From contig JAJDUM010000035.1 in NCBI GenBank assembly GCA_022826645.1, positions 27,553-91,552 of the forward strand: a stretch of DNA of 64,000 nucleotides, read 5' to 3'. Positions 26,503 to 35,108 of the stretch are shown one piece after another. Origin of the DNA: Candidatus Poribacteria bacterium (GTDB lineage Bacteria > Poribacteria > WGA-4E > PCPOR2b). The translations under genes were made by a program, and so were the position numbers. Below the pieces are notes generated by a model. That model saw only the letters and a list, made by a program, of their open reading frames with translations. It was not told where the DNA came from and searched no databases. Each line of letters starts with the position of its first letter. The stretch's first letter is position 1.

Positions 26503-29500
26503 GTGTCAAACACGGAACAGAGTTATCAAGAGATAATTGATCGGCTTCACGCACTGCGAAGACAGTGGCGATTATTACTATTCTCCCACAGTTTACTCCG
26601 GTGGTTAGGTGCCCTTGCCCTCGCACTTGTCCCTGCACTTGTCATTGATCAGATCTTACCGCTGCCGCGCTTCCTTCGCATGGGACTGGTGTTGTTATGG
26701 TTAGGAGTTGGTGTGTATGCAGCGTTTCGCTATTTGATTCGCCCTGTGGTCCAGAAACTTACCGATGCTCGTGTGGCGGCATACGTTGAAGCTCATTATC
26801 CCGGATTTGAAAACCGTATTTTGAGCGCTGTCCAACTGAAGCCGGAAATGGAGAACAACCGCTTCGGATACGCTTCGGTATTCATTGAGAGATTGATTGA
26901 AGGGACGCATCAATTGATGGCTGAGATCGAAAGCAAAAAAGTCTTCTCACAAGAGTTTCTGAAGCTTAGACAGTACGGTGGTTTTGCGCTCGTCGCTTTC
27001 GCGCTGCTGTTTATCACCTTTTTCATCTTTCCGTCTGCGGCAAAGGACTTTGCACAAGCGTTCGACGAACTACCTAAAACACCACAGGATATCCTCATCG
27101 TCCAGATTGATGAGGTTCAGCCGGGAAGTGCGCTAATTGAATCCGGGGCAGATGTCACAATCACCGCAAAAGTGAGGGGCCACTTGGGGGCACCCGTGTA
27201 TCTCTACTATCGCGTGGGGAGTAGCGGCGAAACGACCGTATCAGTGAGCGCGTGGCGCAATCTGTTGATGACCAGGAACGAGACCGAAATCGCTTATCGA
27301 CTCACATTCAAGAATGTCAAGCAATCAATGGAATACTACATTGCGGTGAAGGCAGAAAGATCAGAACACTTTCACATTACTGTTGCTCGTGCACCAATTT
27401 TAAGTCGCTTCCAGCTTAAACTCAACTATCCGAAATATACGCAGCTTTCGCCGCAAGTACTCGAAGAGAATCTTGGCAATGTTACCACCCTCATTGGAAC
27501 AACGATTAATTTTGAGGGAGCGGGAAACAAGCCCATCGCTTCAGCACGGCTGGTCTTTGAAGAATCGGACCCAGTCAAACTTTCCGTTTCAGAAGGAACG
27601 CTGTTGTCCGGTAGCTTTATTGTCCAGCGTAGCGAAAAGTATCATATCGAACTAATCGACACGAATAGCCTCCCAAACGCACAACCGATTGTGTACACGA
27701 TTCACGCAATTGAGGACACCGAACCACAAATCGAAATCGTTGCACCGGGCAAAGATGTTGTGCTTGATGACTCAATGATTGTTTCCCTACAACTCGACGC
27801 GAAAGACGATTACGGTGTAGAGAGGATTCAACTTGTTTATCGAGTTGAAGGGGCAGATGATGCCATAGCAGTGCCTCTGAAAGAGTGGAATCCAGCAGAC
27901 ACACCAGTTTTTATTGAATTCCCTTGGGACATCGATCCGATTGGACTGTATCCTGGGGATGTGGTCTCTTACCATGCGGAGGCAGTTGATGCGGACAATG
28001 TTTCTGGACCGAACGTCGGCAAATCCAACATCTATTCGATCCGTGTTCCGACTTTGGCTGAACTTTACCATGAGGTCGAAGTTGAACAGGAAATTGGGAT
28101 GCAGGGGCTTGAAGCGTTATACGATGAGCAGGCAGAGCAGACCGCGATAACCGATGAACTGCTTGACAAAATACGGAAGAGCCAAGAGCTGACTCTGAAA
28201 GATAAGAAACTGATGGAGCGCGTCCTTGAGAACCAGAAAGAGATTGACAAAACAGCGAAGGATCTGTTCGAAGAGATGAAGCAGACCACCGAGCAGATGC
28301 AGAAGCAACAACTGTTTGATATGCAGACGGTTGAGAAGTTTCAAGAGTTACAGGAACTGATGCAGCAAGCCCTATCGGAAGAGTATAAGGAGTTGCTACG
28401 CAAGCTGGCTGAGGCATTGGAGCAGCAGGAGCTATCCGAGCAGGAGCAAAAGTTGATGGAAGCAAACTTTAACCAAGAAAGGTTTCTTCAGCAGCTCGAT
28501 CGGCTCAAGGATCTTTATAAGCAGATGATCATCCAGCAGAAGTTGGAAGCAGCGGTAAATCAGACGAAGGAACTCGCAGAACGCCAAGGGCGTCTAATGG
28601 ACCAGTTAAGCGATCTCGCTGAACAAGCCAATCAGAACAGCCAGAGTAACCCACAAGATGCAGATCAGCGTCTCAACGGACTTGCCAATCAGGAGGAGCG
28701 TATCGCAGACGAGATGGACAACCTCCATCAGACACTCGATGAACTCGGTGAAGAGATGTCAGAATTGGAAAACCTCAAACGGGTTGCTGATGAAATCATA
28801 CGGCTCAATCAATTCGCGCGGGATGTGCGGATTGCGCAAGATCTCCGATCCGCTACTCAACAGATGCGTGGAAATCAGATGCAGAATGCAATGGAATCGG
28901 GGCAGGAAGCACAACAAGGACTCACCGAGCTGCATCAAGGACTGGATAACGCGCTCGAGTTTATGGAGGGCGGCAATGCAGAGGAGACGTTGACTGCAAT
29001 ACGCGAGGCGGTGCGGAGTGGTCTCTATATCTCAAGAACCCATGAGGAAGTGATTGATGGTACTGACGAGATTCTGGGATCTGGACATGGACGATATCTA
29101 CCAGGTGAAGTTAAGCAGTTGCAGGGATTGGCAGCAAGCGAATTAGGACTTGCGGCAGGGCTAAATCTGCTCGCGGATCGGCTCTGGGAGCTAGGCAGCA
29201 ATCAGATGCAGATTGACCCTAAAACTGTCTGGCGGCTTAACGCTGCCGCGGATGCCTTTGAACGTTCAGCGCGAGCATTGGAAGACAGAAAGCCGAACCT
29301 CGCAGTCCCGATTCAGAAGCAGGGGTTGGCAGACCTTAACCAGGCGGTCGCTGATCTGCTCGAAGCAATGGACCAGATGAACCAACAGATGGGTCAAGCT
29401 GGGATGCAAAATATGCTGGAGCAACTTGAGCAATTGGCACAAAGCCAGGGGCAATTGAACGAAATGGCACAGCAGTTGAACCAACAGATGTGCCAACAAG

Positions 29501-29967
29501 GACGAACGCCAAGTAACGAACAATTGCTCAGACGGATGGCGTACGAGCAGCAGATGATTCGGGAAGCCACAGAACGACTTGCTGATATGATGGAAAGGAT
29601 GTCAGAGGTAATTGGAGATCTGAACAGTGTTTCAGAAGAGATGCGGGAGGTAGAAGGTGAACTTCAGAGGGGTAATCTGAATCAGCAGGTGCTAAACAAG
29701 CAGCGGAAAATCTTGACACGGCTTCTCGAAAGTTCCAAATCGTTGCAGAAGCGAGAGGTCAGCAAAAGACGAAAGGGTGAGGTCGCCAAAACACCAACTG
29801 CTATCGGAAACGATGCACCTCCACTTGACCCTAAGTTGCTGGAAAGCATACAGCAAATTGAATCGAATCTCCGGTCGGGCGAGCAGGAAAGTTTGCCCCC
29901 GCAGTATCGGGAGCTGATTCAGCAGTATTTCAAAGCGTTATCCGAACAGACACAGAAAAAACTGTAG
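26503..29967 (+). CDS. Large DUF4175-like membrane protein with Gln-rich coiled coil
   Basis: 1154 aa. The N-terminus has membrane spans at about 25-75 and 152-175, preceding Ig-like beta domains (about 200-510). From about 520 to the end it is a long helical region very rich in Gln, Met and Glu (for example MQNAMESGQEAQQGLTELHQ and NMLEQLEQLAQSQGQLNEM), predicted coiled coil. The order fits DUF4175 proteins of the MoxR/VWA clusters. GTG start with GGAGGT 6 nt upstream. It is the last gene of the operon and is convergent with a PhyH gene. Confidence 0.75.
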   Translation: MSNTEQSYQEIIDRLHALRRQWRLLLFSHSLLRWLGALALALVPALVIDQILPLPRFLRMGLVLLWLGVGVYAAFRYLIRPVVQKLTDARVAAYVEAHYPGFENRILSAVQLKPEMENNRFGYASVFIERLIEGTHQLMAEIESKKVFSQEFLKLRQYGGFALVAFALLFITFFIFPSAAKDFAQAFDELPKTPQDILIVQIDEVQPGSALIESGADVTITAKVRGHLGAPVYLYYRVGSSGETTVSVSAWRNLLMTRNETEIAYRLTFKNVKQSMEYYIAVKAERSEHFHITVARAPILSRFQLKLNYPKYTQLSPQVLEENLGNVTTLIGTTINFEGAGNKPIASARLVFEESDPVKLSVSEGTLLSGSFIVQRSEKYHIELIDTNSLPNAQPIVYTIHAIEDTEPQIEIVAPGKDVVLDDSMIVSLQLDAKDDYGVERIQLVYRVEGADDAIAVPLKEWNPADTPVFIEFPWDIDPIGLYPGDVVSYHAEAVDADNVSGPNVGKSNIYSIRVPTLAELYHEVEVEQEIGMQGLEALYDEQAEQTAITDELLDKIRKSQELTLKDKKLMERVLENQKEIDKTAKDLFEEMKQTTEQMQKQQLFDMQTVEKFQELQELMQQALSEEYKELLRKLAEALEQQELSEQEQKLMEANFNQERFLQQLDRLKDLYKQMIIQQKLEAAVNQTKELAERQGRLMDQLSDLAEQANQNSQSNPQDADQRLNGLANQEERIADEMDNLHQTLDELGEEMSELENLKRVADEIIRLNQFARDVRIAQDLRSATQQMRGNQMQNAMESGQEAQQGLTELHQGLDNALEFMEGGNAEETLTAIREAVRSGLYISRTHEEVIDGTDEILGSGHGRYLPGEVKQLQGLAASELGLAAGLNLLADRLWELGSNQMQIDPKTVWRLNAAADAFERSARALEDRKPNLAVPIQKQGLADLNQAVADLLEAMDQMNQQMGQAGMQNMLEQLEQLAQSQGQLNEMAQQLNQQMCQQGRTPSNEQLLRRMAYEQQMIREATERLADMMERMSEVIGDLNSVSEEMREVEGELQRGNLNQQVLNKQRKILTRLLESSKSLQKREVSKRRKGEVAKTPTAIGNDAPPLDPKLLESIQQIESNLRSGEQESLPPQYRELIQQYFKALSEQTQKKL

Positions 29968-29994
29968 CGGGTTTCACCCGTTTAAGTCTTTTGG
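29968..29994 (+). terminator. Possible weak terminator after the DUF4175 gene
   Basis: CGGGT and ACCCG form a short 5-bp stem around TTC directly after the stop codon, followed by a broken T run. The stem is short, so the call is weak. Confidence 0.35.
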
Positions 29995-30021
29995 GGAGAC
30001 CTGGTAGTTCCTACAATTTGG

Positions 30022-30783
30022 TTAGTCAGTTGTTTTGGGGACTTTTCGCAGCAGTTCTTGTTCCCGATCCGACAGCGTTTGGTAGAACGACTCTGTAAGC
30101 ATGGGGGTGTCTTCATTTGCCTCCAGCCGCTCACGACTGATGTTGTACCAGTGGCGGTTGTGGACAATCACAGCGAAGGGACGCGACATATCGGTGCGGT
30201 TGGGCGTACCACGGTGAACGGTACGCGGATCGGAGATTAGCACGTCTCCGGCTTTAAGCAGCAAAGGCTTGAGAGAGATTTTTCCTGCATTGGCTCTCTC
30301 CAGTATTTCGGTGCGGGGTAGATGTTGGGTACGCTCTGCGACTTCAAAAGGTCCATTCTCCAGTGTCATATCGACGAACGTAAATCGCACGGACAGCAGT
30401 GCTGGCGGGTGGCGATGCCCCGGATCCTCTTTGAACAGAAAAGGTAGATCCGCGTGGACGTGTTGATATTCTGATCCCGATATCGGTGTGTCGGTTCCAT
30501 AGTAGGAGATGTGCATGTCTTCGCCCAAGATTCGGCTGATGATCTCGATAACCGTATCGTCGTTGAAGAAAACGGAGTGATAGAATGGCGGCGCAAAAGG
30601 CAATCCGATCGCCCATCGATTTGGACCGCGGTTGCCTTCGGGAATACGGGCGGCGACATCTTCCAGCAATAGCTGAAATGCCTGGCGACATTCTTCAAGT
30701 GCCGTCCGCGGAAAATGATCTGGTAGGATACAATGTCCGATGTCCAGAATTTCTGCTACGCACTCATCAATATCAGTTGGCAT
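30022..30783 (-). CDS. Phytanoyl-CoA dioxygenase (PhyH) family protein 2
   Basis: 253 aa Fe(II)/2-oxoglutarate oxygenase. Metal ligands H110-x-D112 (QHVHADLPF) and H190 (TVHRGTPNRTDMSRPF), with R201 likely to bind 2-oxoglutarate. All catalytic residues are in place. It is divergent from the sialidase-like gene across a 180-bp spacer that must hold both promoters. Substrate unknown; a link to sugar or polyol metabolism is suggested only by the neighbour. Confidence 0.85.
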   Translation of the reverse strand: MPTDIDECVAEILDIGHCILPDHFPRTALEECRQAFQLLLEDVAARIPEGNRGPNRWAIGLPFAPPFYHSVFFNDDTVIEIISRILGEDMHISYYGTDTPISGSEYQHVHADLPFLFKEDPGHRHPPALLSVRFTFVDMTLENGPFEVAERTQHLPRTEILERANAGKISLKPLLLKAGDVLISDPRTVHRGTPNRTDMSRPFAVIVHNRHWYNISRERLEANEDTPMLTESFYQTLSDREQELLRKVPKTTD

Positions 30784-30965
30784 TCCGATCTCCTGCCCGG
30801 TTTTGAACCTTGGTTAAAATTAATATCGACTGCGGATTCTCGATTATTCGCGGATCAATATCGTAACATACCCGCACAGACAATTCAATCGCAAAATAGT
30901 TGTGTTTCGCACCTGCCACAGTCTTTACAACCCATCCTAATTCTGCATTAATGGGAGCGTTTCTT

Positions 30966-32129
30966 ATGATTGAGAAAGCTGACGATAACCTTGAAACATT
31001 CTCTTGGAAGGAACACCGAGTACTTGTAGGAAATGGTGAGGACGGCTATCTGTCCCAACCGGCGGAATATCAATTTCTGCCACGATTTGGGGAAGCCAAG
31101 GTCGTTCCCTTCGGCTTGGCGAAGATGGATAATGGCGAGATTCTGTTGCTGGGAGCAGCAAAGACTGACCGCATAGCCTTCCAAAACGGTGAAGAAACCG
31201 TTGCTGCGATTAGTGCAGATGGTGGGGCGACATGGGGCGATTATCAGGCGATCGGCTATGGCCGCCCCGTCATGTTGACCGATCTGGGCGGCGGCATCCT
31301 CAGCTACAATGACGGTGGACTGATGGCGGAATCGGGTTCGTCGCTCTGTTTCAGCCACGACTATGGTCGCACATGGTCGGAACGGATTCCGTTGGCAAAG
31401 GCACCGGACGGGAAAGATTTCTGTTCTGAGGGGAATCCACTTGTAGATCGCGATGCTCAAGGGCACGCCACACGGATTGGGTGGACGGGGCAGACGTTTC
31501 CGGACAACTTCAGCTTTGATAAAGCAATTTGTGGCTGTGTGCGGTGGTCAAACGATGGTGGGCGGACATGGGAAAACCACAGTTGGCCCGACGCGTGGAA
31601 ATGGCAGGACCCTTATGAGGGGGTAACGTATGAGCGCGGCTGTGGGGAAGGTGCGATGGTTCGTGCTGCGAACGGTTGGATTGTCGCTGCGATACGCACT
31701 GATATGCTCGGTAAATACATCAAGTATCACTATGATAACTTCGAGGGAACAGGCATCTCGATCTCTAAGGATGATGGGGCAACATGGTCACCGGTTGAGC
31801 ATCTGTTGGAAGCGGGTCGGATGCACGCGAATCTTCTCCGCCTCCCGAACGATGATCTCGTAATGACCGTTATCCGGCGGTTGGATATACGTGGAGGAAA
31901 ATTTGCAAGTTATCGGCGCGGTTGTGATGCTTTCGTCAGTCATGATCATGGTGAGACGTGGAACTTAGACCGGATGTACATCCTTGACGATTGGTCGTAC
32001 AATAATCCGGCTCAATGGTATGAGTGTGTCTCTAGACACCTATATTCAACTTCGCAGGACGATGGCTCGGTGTTGACAGCATACGGTCATTACCCGAATG
32101 GCGGTGTCCTTATCAAATGGAAACCGTAA
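30966..32129 (+). CDS. Sialidase-like (BNR/Asp-box) six-bladed propeller protein
   Basis: 387 aa. Five Asp boxes with the S-x-D-x-G-x-T-W pattern: SADGGATW (83), SHDYGRTW (130), SNDGGRTW (195), SKDDGATW (267) and SHDHGETW (325). This spacing is that of the six-bladed sialidase fold. No signal peptide is visible, so it would act in the cytoplasm; many such proteins are exo-glycosidases or lyases of uncertain substrate. ATG 30966 was chosen because GGAG lies about 8 nt upstream. The gene runs towards a convergent PhyH gene 16 bp away. Confidence 0.85.
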   Translation: MIEKADDNLETFSWKEHRVLVGNGEDGYLSQPAEYQFLPRFGEAKVVPFGLAKMDNGEILLLGAAKTDRIAFQNGEETVAAISADGGATWGDYQAIGYGRPVMLTDLGGGILSYNDGGLMAESGSSLCFSHDYGRTWSERIPLAKAPDGKDFCSEGNPLVDRDAQGHATRIGWTGQTFPDNFSFDKAICGCVRWSNDGGRTWENHSWPDAWKWQDPYEGVTYERGCGEGAMVRAANGWIVAAIRTDMLGKYIKYHYDNFEGTGISISKDDGATWSPVEHLLEAGRMHANLLRLPNDDLVMTVIRRLDIRGGKFASYRRGCDAFVSHDHGETWNLDRMYILDDWSYNNPAQWYECVSRHLYSTSQDDGSVLTAYGHYPNGGVLIKWKP

Positions 32130-32145
32130 TGTACGCCTATCGTCT

Positions 32146-32991
32146 TTACCAATCCCCCGGCGGTGCAGACGGTGCGCCGTATGGCTTGTAGTTAGGTCCT
32201 CTACCGTAACGTAGTGGCCACCCTTGCCCCCCAACCCAGCGAAATTCCTCCTTCTTCCCACAAAGCCAGTAGAACATATGCGCACTTTGGAAACGGTTGG
32301 GACCGTAATCCGCAGCTTCAAAGTCGAAGTCGGGTTCAAGTATCCAATCCCGTTTCGGCGGTACGGTTCGCCAGTAGTTGTATTTCAACATGTGACGCAT
32401 CCCTTCCGCTGTTGACGCGGCGCGGCGGTGCCATATCGAGTAAACTGTGATGAAGATTGAACCCGCTGGGGCGGTTGTTTTCACCGTGCCCCGAATGTTG
32501 CCGTAGTGACTCATATAACGTGCGGACGCGTTGAAAAGGTGTGACCCGGGCAGGACCTCGGTAGGACCGAACCCTTCTGGTGTATCTTGCGGATAGTAGA
32601 ACACTTGCAGATAATTCAGTTCAGGTCCCCATTTGGAGCCCGCATCTCGATGCCATGATTGACCGGACATCGGGCACTCGACCCGATGCTGACTCATCAT
32701 GATTGGTAAACCGAAGTTTTTACCGAGTAACGATCTGACTGCACCGGCTGCCTGTGGATTGAGGATCACGTTATTAACGAACCAATCCTCTTTAAGGATT
32801 TCTGCCGGTTCAAAATAGGTGTTCTCTTCGAGATACGCGAATGCCCGGTGGTTAATTTCGTCTGGCACAACCCCTTCCAACACGAGAAACCCCTGTTGGC
32901 AGAACTCCAGCACCTGACTGTCTGTCAGGGTTGGGGGACAATCATACGTCCTGCGTTCTAAGTTAAACCGCTCTTCCTCTGTCAGTTCCAT
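32146..32991 (-). CDS. Phytanoyl-CoA dioxygenase (PhyH) family protein 3
   Basis: 281 aa. Metal ligands H114-x-D116 (SWHRDAGS) and H188 (SIWHRRAASTAEGMRHMLKY), 2-oxoglutarate arginine probably R199. The double-stranded helix signature EVLPGSHLF is present. A GGAGGAGGA ribosome binding site lies directly before the ATG, only 25 bp downstream of the 3' end of the RNase P RNA, so the gene may be transcribed by read-through from rnpB. Confidence 0.85.
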   Translation of the reverse strand: MELTEEERFNLERRTYDCPPTLTDSQVLEFCQQGFLVLEGVVPDEINHRAFAYLEENTYFEPAEILKEDWFVNNVILNPQAAGAVRSLLGKNFGLPIMMSQHRVECPMSGQSWHRDAGSKWGPELNYLQVFYYPQDTPEGFGPTEVLPGSHLFNASARYMSHYGNIRGTVKTTAPAGSIFITVYSIWHRRAASTAEGMRHMLKYNYWRTVPPKRDWILEPDFDFEAADYGPNRFQSAHMFYWLCGKKEEFRWVGGQGWPLRYGRGPNYKPYGAPSAPPGDW

Positions 32992-33016
32992 TGGAGATCC
33001 TCCTCCTGATGAAGGG

Positions 33017-33389
33017 GCTTGAGTTGGGAATAAGCCGGTTTCTGTTCCCTGAATTGCTCTCGCGCATCAAGGTGATGATCATTCATCTGGGATTGATGTT
33101 ACCATCAACCTCAAGCAGTCATACCCGAGGATTAGGCGGGCGCACCCAATACATCCTCCTATTCGACCTTGCTCCAAACGGGGTTTACCAAGCTTCCGAT
33201 GTCACCATCGGAACTGGTGCGCTTTTACCGCACCGTTTCACCTGTACAACGCCGAGGCGTTGTAGTCTACTTTCTGTTGCACTTTCCATAGCGTCACCGC
33301 TCCTGGGGGTTACCCAGCATCCCGCCCTGCGGAGTCCGGACTTTCCTCATCCCGATCTCTCGGAACGCGATCACCTACCCAACTCAAGC
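33017..33389 (-). ncRNA. rnpB: RNase P RNA (bacterial class A)
   Basis: Read on the minus strand, the sequence starts with GCTTGAGTTGGG and ends with CCCAACTCAAGC, which pair as helix P1. Between them are the universal RNase P signatures: GAGGAAAGTCCGGACTCC (33331-33348), a GTGCAACAGAAAG segment, GGTAAACCCC and, near the 3' end, ACAGAAACCGGCTTA. About 373 nt, normal for the type A RNA, the catalytic subunit that trims tRNA 5' ends. The long reading frame on the opposite strand is an artefact of the RNA. Confidence 0.95.
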
Positions 33390-33397
33390 GTTTGAGT

Positions 33398-33426
33398 ATG
33401 ATACCATATTGGACGTGAAACGTGAA
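33398..33426 (-). promoter_or_regulatory. Probable promoter of rnpB
   Basis: On the minus strand TATCAT (33398-33403) lies 8 nt before the first paired base of RNase P RNA, with TTCACG (33421-33426) 17 bp further upstream as a possible -35 box. The -35 box falls in a GTGAAACGT tandem repeat. Confidence 0.5.
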
Positions 33427-33461
33427 ACGTAAAACGTAAGGTGCTGTACTCCTATGATTAC

Positions 33462-33481
33462 GGCATACGGAGTATGCCTAC
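33462..33481. repeat. REP-like palindrome with CTAC edge
   Basis: GGCATAC (33462-33468) and GTATGCC (33472-33478) form a 7-bp stem with loop GGA, and the right arm runs into CTAC (GTAG on the other strand). It is one of seven palindromes in the window with this edge, in the spacer upstream of the ECF sigma gene. Confidence 0.6.
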
Positions 33482-33559
33482 TACTTTTCTCAAAAAATCT
33501 CGTCTTTTTCCCGTCTCAACCGTTTATATCTATTGAAACCAGCCAAATTGAGGGTAAGT

Positions 33560-34129
33560 ATGGAGAAATCGGATGAGGCTTTGATGCTCCAACTCCAGAC
33601 AGGCGATTTGCTTTCGTTTGATACATTGGTCAAGCGGTGGGAGAAACCGCTGCTGAATTACTGCTATCGAATGGTCAACGACGTAGCGTTAGCGGAAGAT
33701 CTTCGGCAGGAGGTCTTTCTGCGCATCTATCGTTCTACCAAGACCTATCGTCCAACGGCACAATTTTCCACATGGATGTACCGAATCGCGACAAACCTTT
33801 GTCTGGACATACTTGCCAAACAACGGCGTCGAAAAGAAACGCCGATAGATGCTTATCTGGAGTCAGAATCTGACGGTTTCGACGAAAGACTCATCGATCC
33901 ATCGGGGGCACCTGATGCGGTCGTGCTGAAGAAAGAGATTAAAGACCGGGTACGCTCAGCGTTGGCGCGTTTGCCGGAAAATCAGCGAGTTGTAGTAACA
34001 CTACGACATTATAACGACATGAAATTTCACGAGATTGCCGAAATCTTGGAGTGTCCCATCAGTACAGTGAAGTCACGGATGGCAGCTGGTCTGGAACGTC
34101 TCAGTAAAATGTTATCAGAACAGGAATAG
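33560..34129 (+). CDS. ECF-type RNA polymerase sigma factor
   Basis: 189 aa. Region 2 shows LVKRWEKPLLNYCYRMVNDVALAEDLRQEVFLRIYR and the -10 recognition segment FSTWMYRIATNLCLD; region 4 shows LPENQRVVVTLRHYNDMKFHEIAEILECPISTVKSRM. Both are standard for ECF sigma factors, which direct polymerase to stress or envelope genes. ATG 33560 has a GAGGG site 5 nt upstream. A zinc-type anti-sigma gene follows after 133 bp holding a REP palindrome, and an exported protein gene follows that. Confidence 0.88.
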   Translation: MEKSDEALMLQLQTGDLLSFDTLVKRWEKPLLNYCYRMVNDVALAEDLRQEVFLRIYRSTKTYRPTAQFSTWMYRIATNLCLDILAKQRRRKETPIDAYLESESDGFDERLIDPSGAPDAVVLKKEIKDRVRSALARLPENQRVVVTLRHYNDMKFHEIAEILECPISTVKSRMAAGLERLSKMLSEQE

Positions 34130-34148
34130 CTGATTGGGGATAAAGCCA

Positions 34149-34213
34149 CCCGGTAGGTGCGGTTTCCAACCGCACCAGTTTTGGAGTGTCTCACTGATTC
34201 TAAGATCCACTAT
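34149..34213. repeat. GTAG-edged REP palindrome plus dispersed repeat tail
   Basis: GTAG at 34153-34156 borders the stem GGTGCGGTT (34156-34164) / AACCGCACC (34168-34176). The 46 bp from 34168 on, ending CCACTAT, recur almost unchanged at 39311-39355. The element sits between the sigma and anti-sigma genes of one operon. Confidence 0.7.
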
Positions 34214-34262
34214 AAATCTCTCAGCGTTCACGGCTGATTCACATATAAAGGAGGTGTTTTCA

Positions 34263-34970
34263 TTGGATTGCAGATTTTTTAGAGAGCAGATCGTGTCTGA
34301 AAGCTACGATCAATTGGACGCGGATGCGAAAAAATCACTAAAAGCACACTTACAGACTTGTCGTGAGTGTGAGCAATTTCAGGTGAGTCTAAATGAGACG
34401 CAACAAACCCTTGACCAATGGGAGGAGGTAGATAGTCCAATCGATATAGAAGCGTTGCATGATGTCATACAACCTAAACCTTTGTCATTGCCCCCCCAAT
34501 TACCCGCATGGCGATGGCTCGCTTGGGGTGTGGCGGCTTGTTTGATTTTGACCCTCAGTCTTTCTGTGCTGGCATGGATCGGCGTCGATGTGAAATGGGC
34601 AGACCGTGGTTTGACACTTAGGATTGGGCAGGAGTCGGTCCCGGAGATTACAGAACAGGAACTGGTCCGGTTGCTTCAGGCGGAACGTCACGCCACCCAA
34701 GTAGAGATTGTAAAACAACTTCAAGGGGCGTTGGACGAATTCAGCAAACAACTCCAAGTCCATCTGGAGGAACGGCAGAAACAGGCGGATGCACAATTAG
34801 TGTTGATCTATCAGGGATTACAATCACAACGGGTACAGGACCTGGGATTTATCCGTCAAGAACTTCAGCACCTTGCCGGTGCAACAGAAGCTGAATTTCT
34901 TGAGACTCAGCGCGCCTTCGAGTTCATCCTTGCTTCCCATGTGTCTGAAATACAAAAGAATATGAAATGA
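34263..34970 (+). CDS. Zinc-type membrane anti-sigma factor
   Basis: 235 aa from the TTG start, which has AAGGAGG 8 nt upstream; upstream codons run through the repeat and are not credible. The N-terminus carries the anti-sigma zinc motif H29-x3-C33-x2-C36 (HLQTCREC). A single membrane span (about 84-106) is followed by a long helical, Gln-rich extracytoplasmic domain (about 130-235). It would hold the upstream ECF sigma factor at the membrane until an envelope signal releases it. Confidence 0.75.
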   Translation: MDCRFFREQIVSESYDQLDADAKKSLKAHLQTCRECEQFQVSLNETQQTLDQWEEVDSPIDIEALHDVIQPKPLSLPPQLPAWRWLAWGVAACLILTLSLSVLAWIGVDVKWADRGLTLRIGQESVPEITEQELVRLLQAERHATQVEIVKQLQGALDEFSKQLQVHLEERQKQADAQLVLIYQGLQSQRVQDLGFIRQELQHLAGATEAEFLETQRAFEFILASHVSEIQKNMK

Positions 34971-35009
34971 CATTATAGTGAAACGTGAGGCGTGAAACGT
35001 AAAAACAAT

Positions 35010-35048
35010 GGGTTCATCAATGAACTTCTGAACCAATGAACTGTTGAA
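35010..35048. repeat. GTTCAT-type short repeat cluster
   Basis: Copies of GGTTCATCAATGAAC and related half-sites, following a GTGAAACGT tandem (34979-35001). Same unit as at 101-129 and other spacers. It lies just before the start of the exported-protein gene. Confidence 0.5.
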
Positions 35049-35108
35049 CGATGTGAAAACGACAACCTCACCAACTCACACCAAAGATTATTAAAGGAGA
35101 ATACAATT

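Noticed and set aside
27911..28465. 184-codon frame antisense to the DUF4175-like gene
   Set aside because: Shadow of the long coding region opposite; composition is Ser/Pro/Gln-rich as expected from reverse reading.
32991..33395. 134-codon reading frame opposite the PhyH 3 / rnpB region
   Set aside because: It lies almost wholly across the RNase P RNA gene, read backwards; the RNA signatures explain the sequence.
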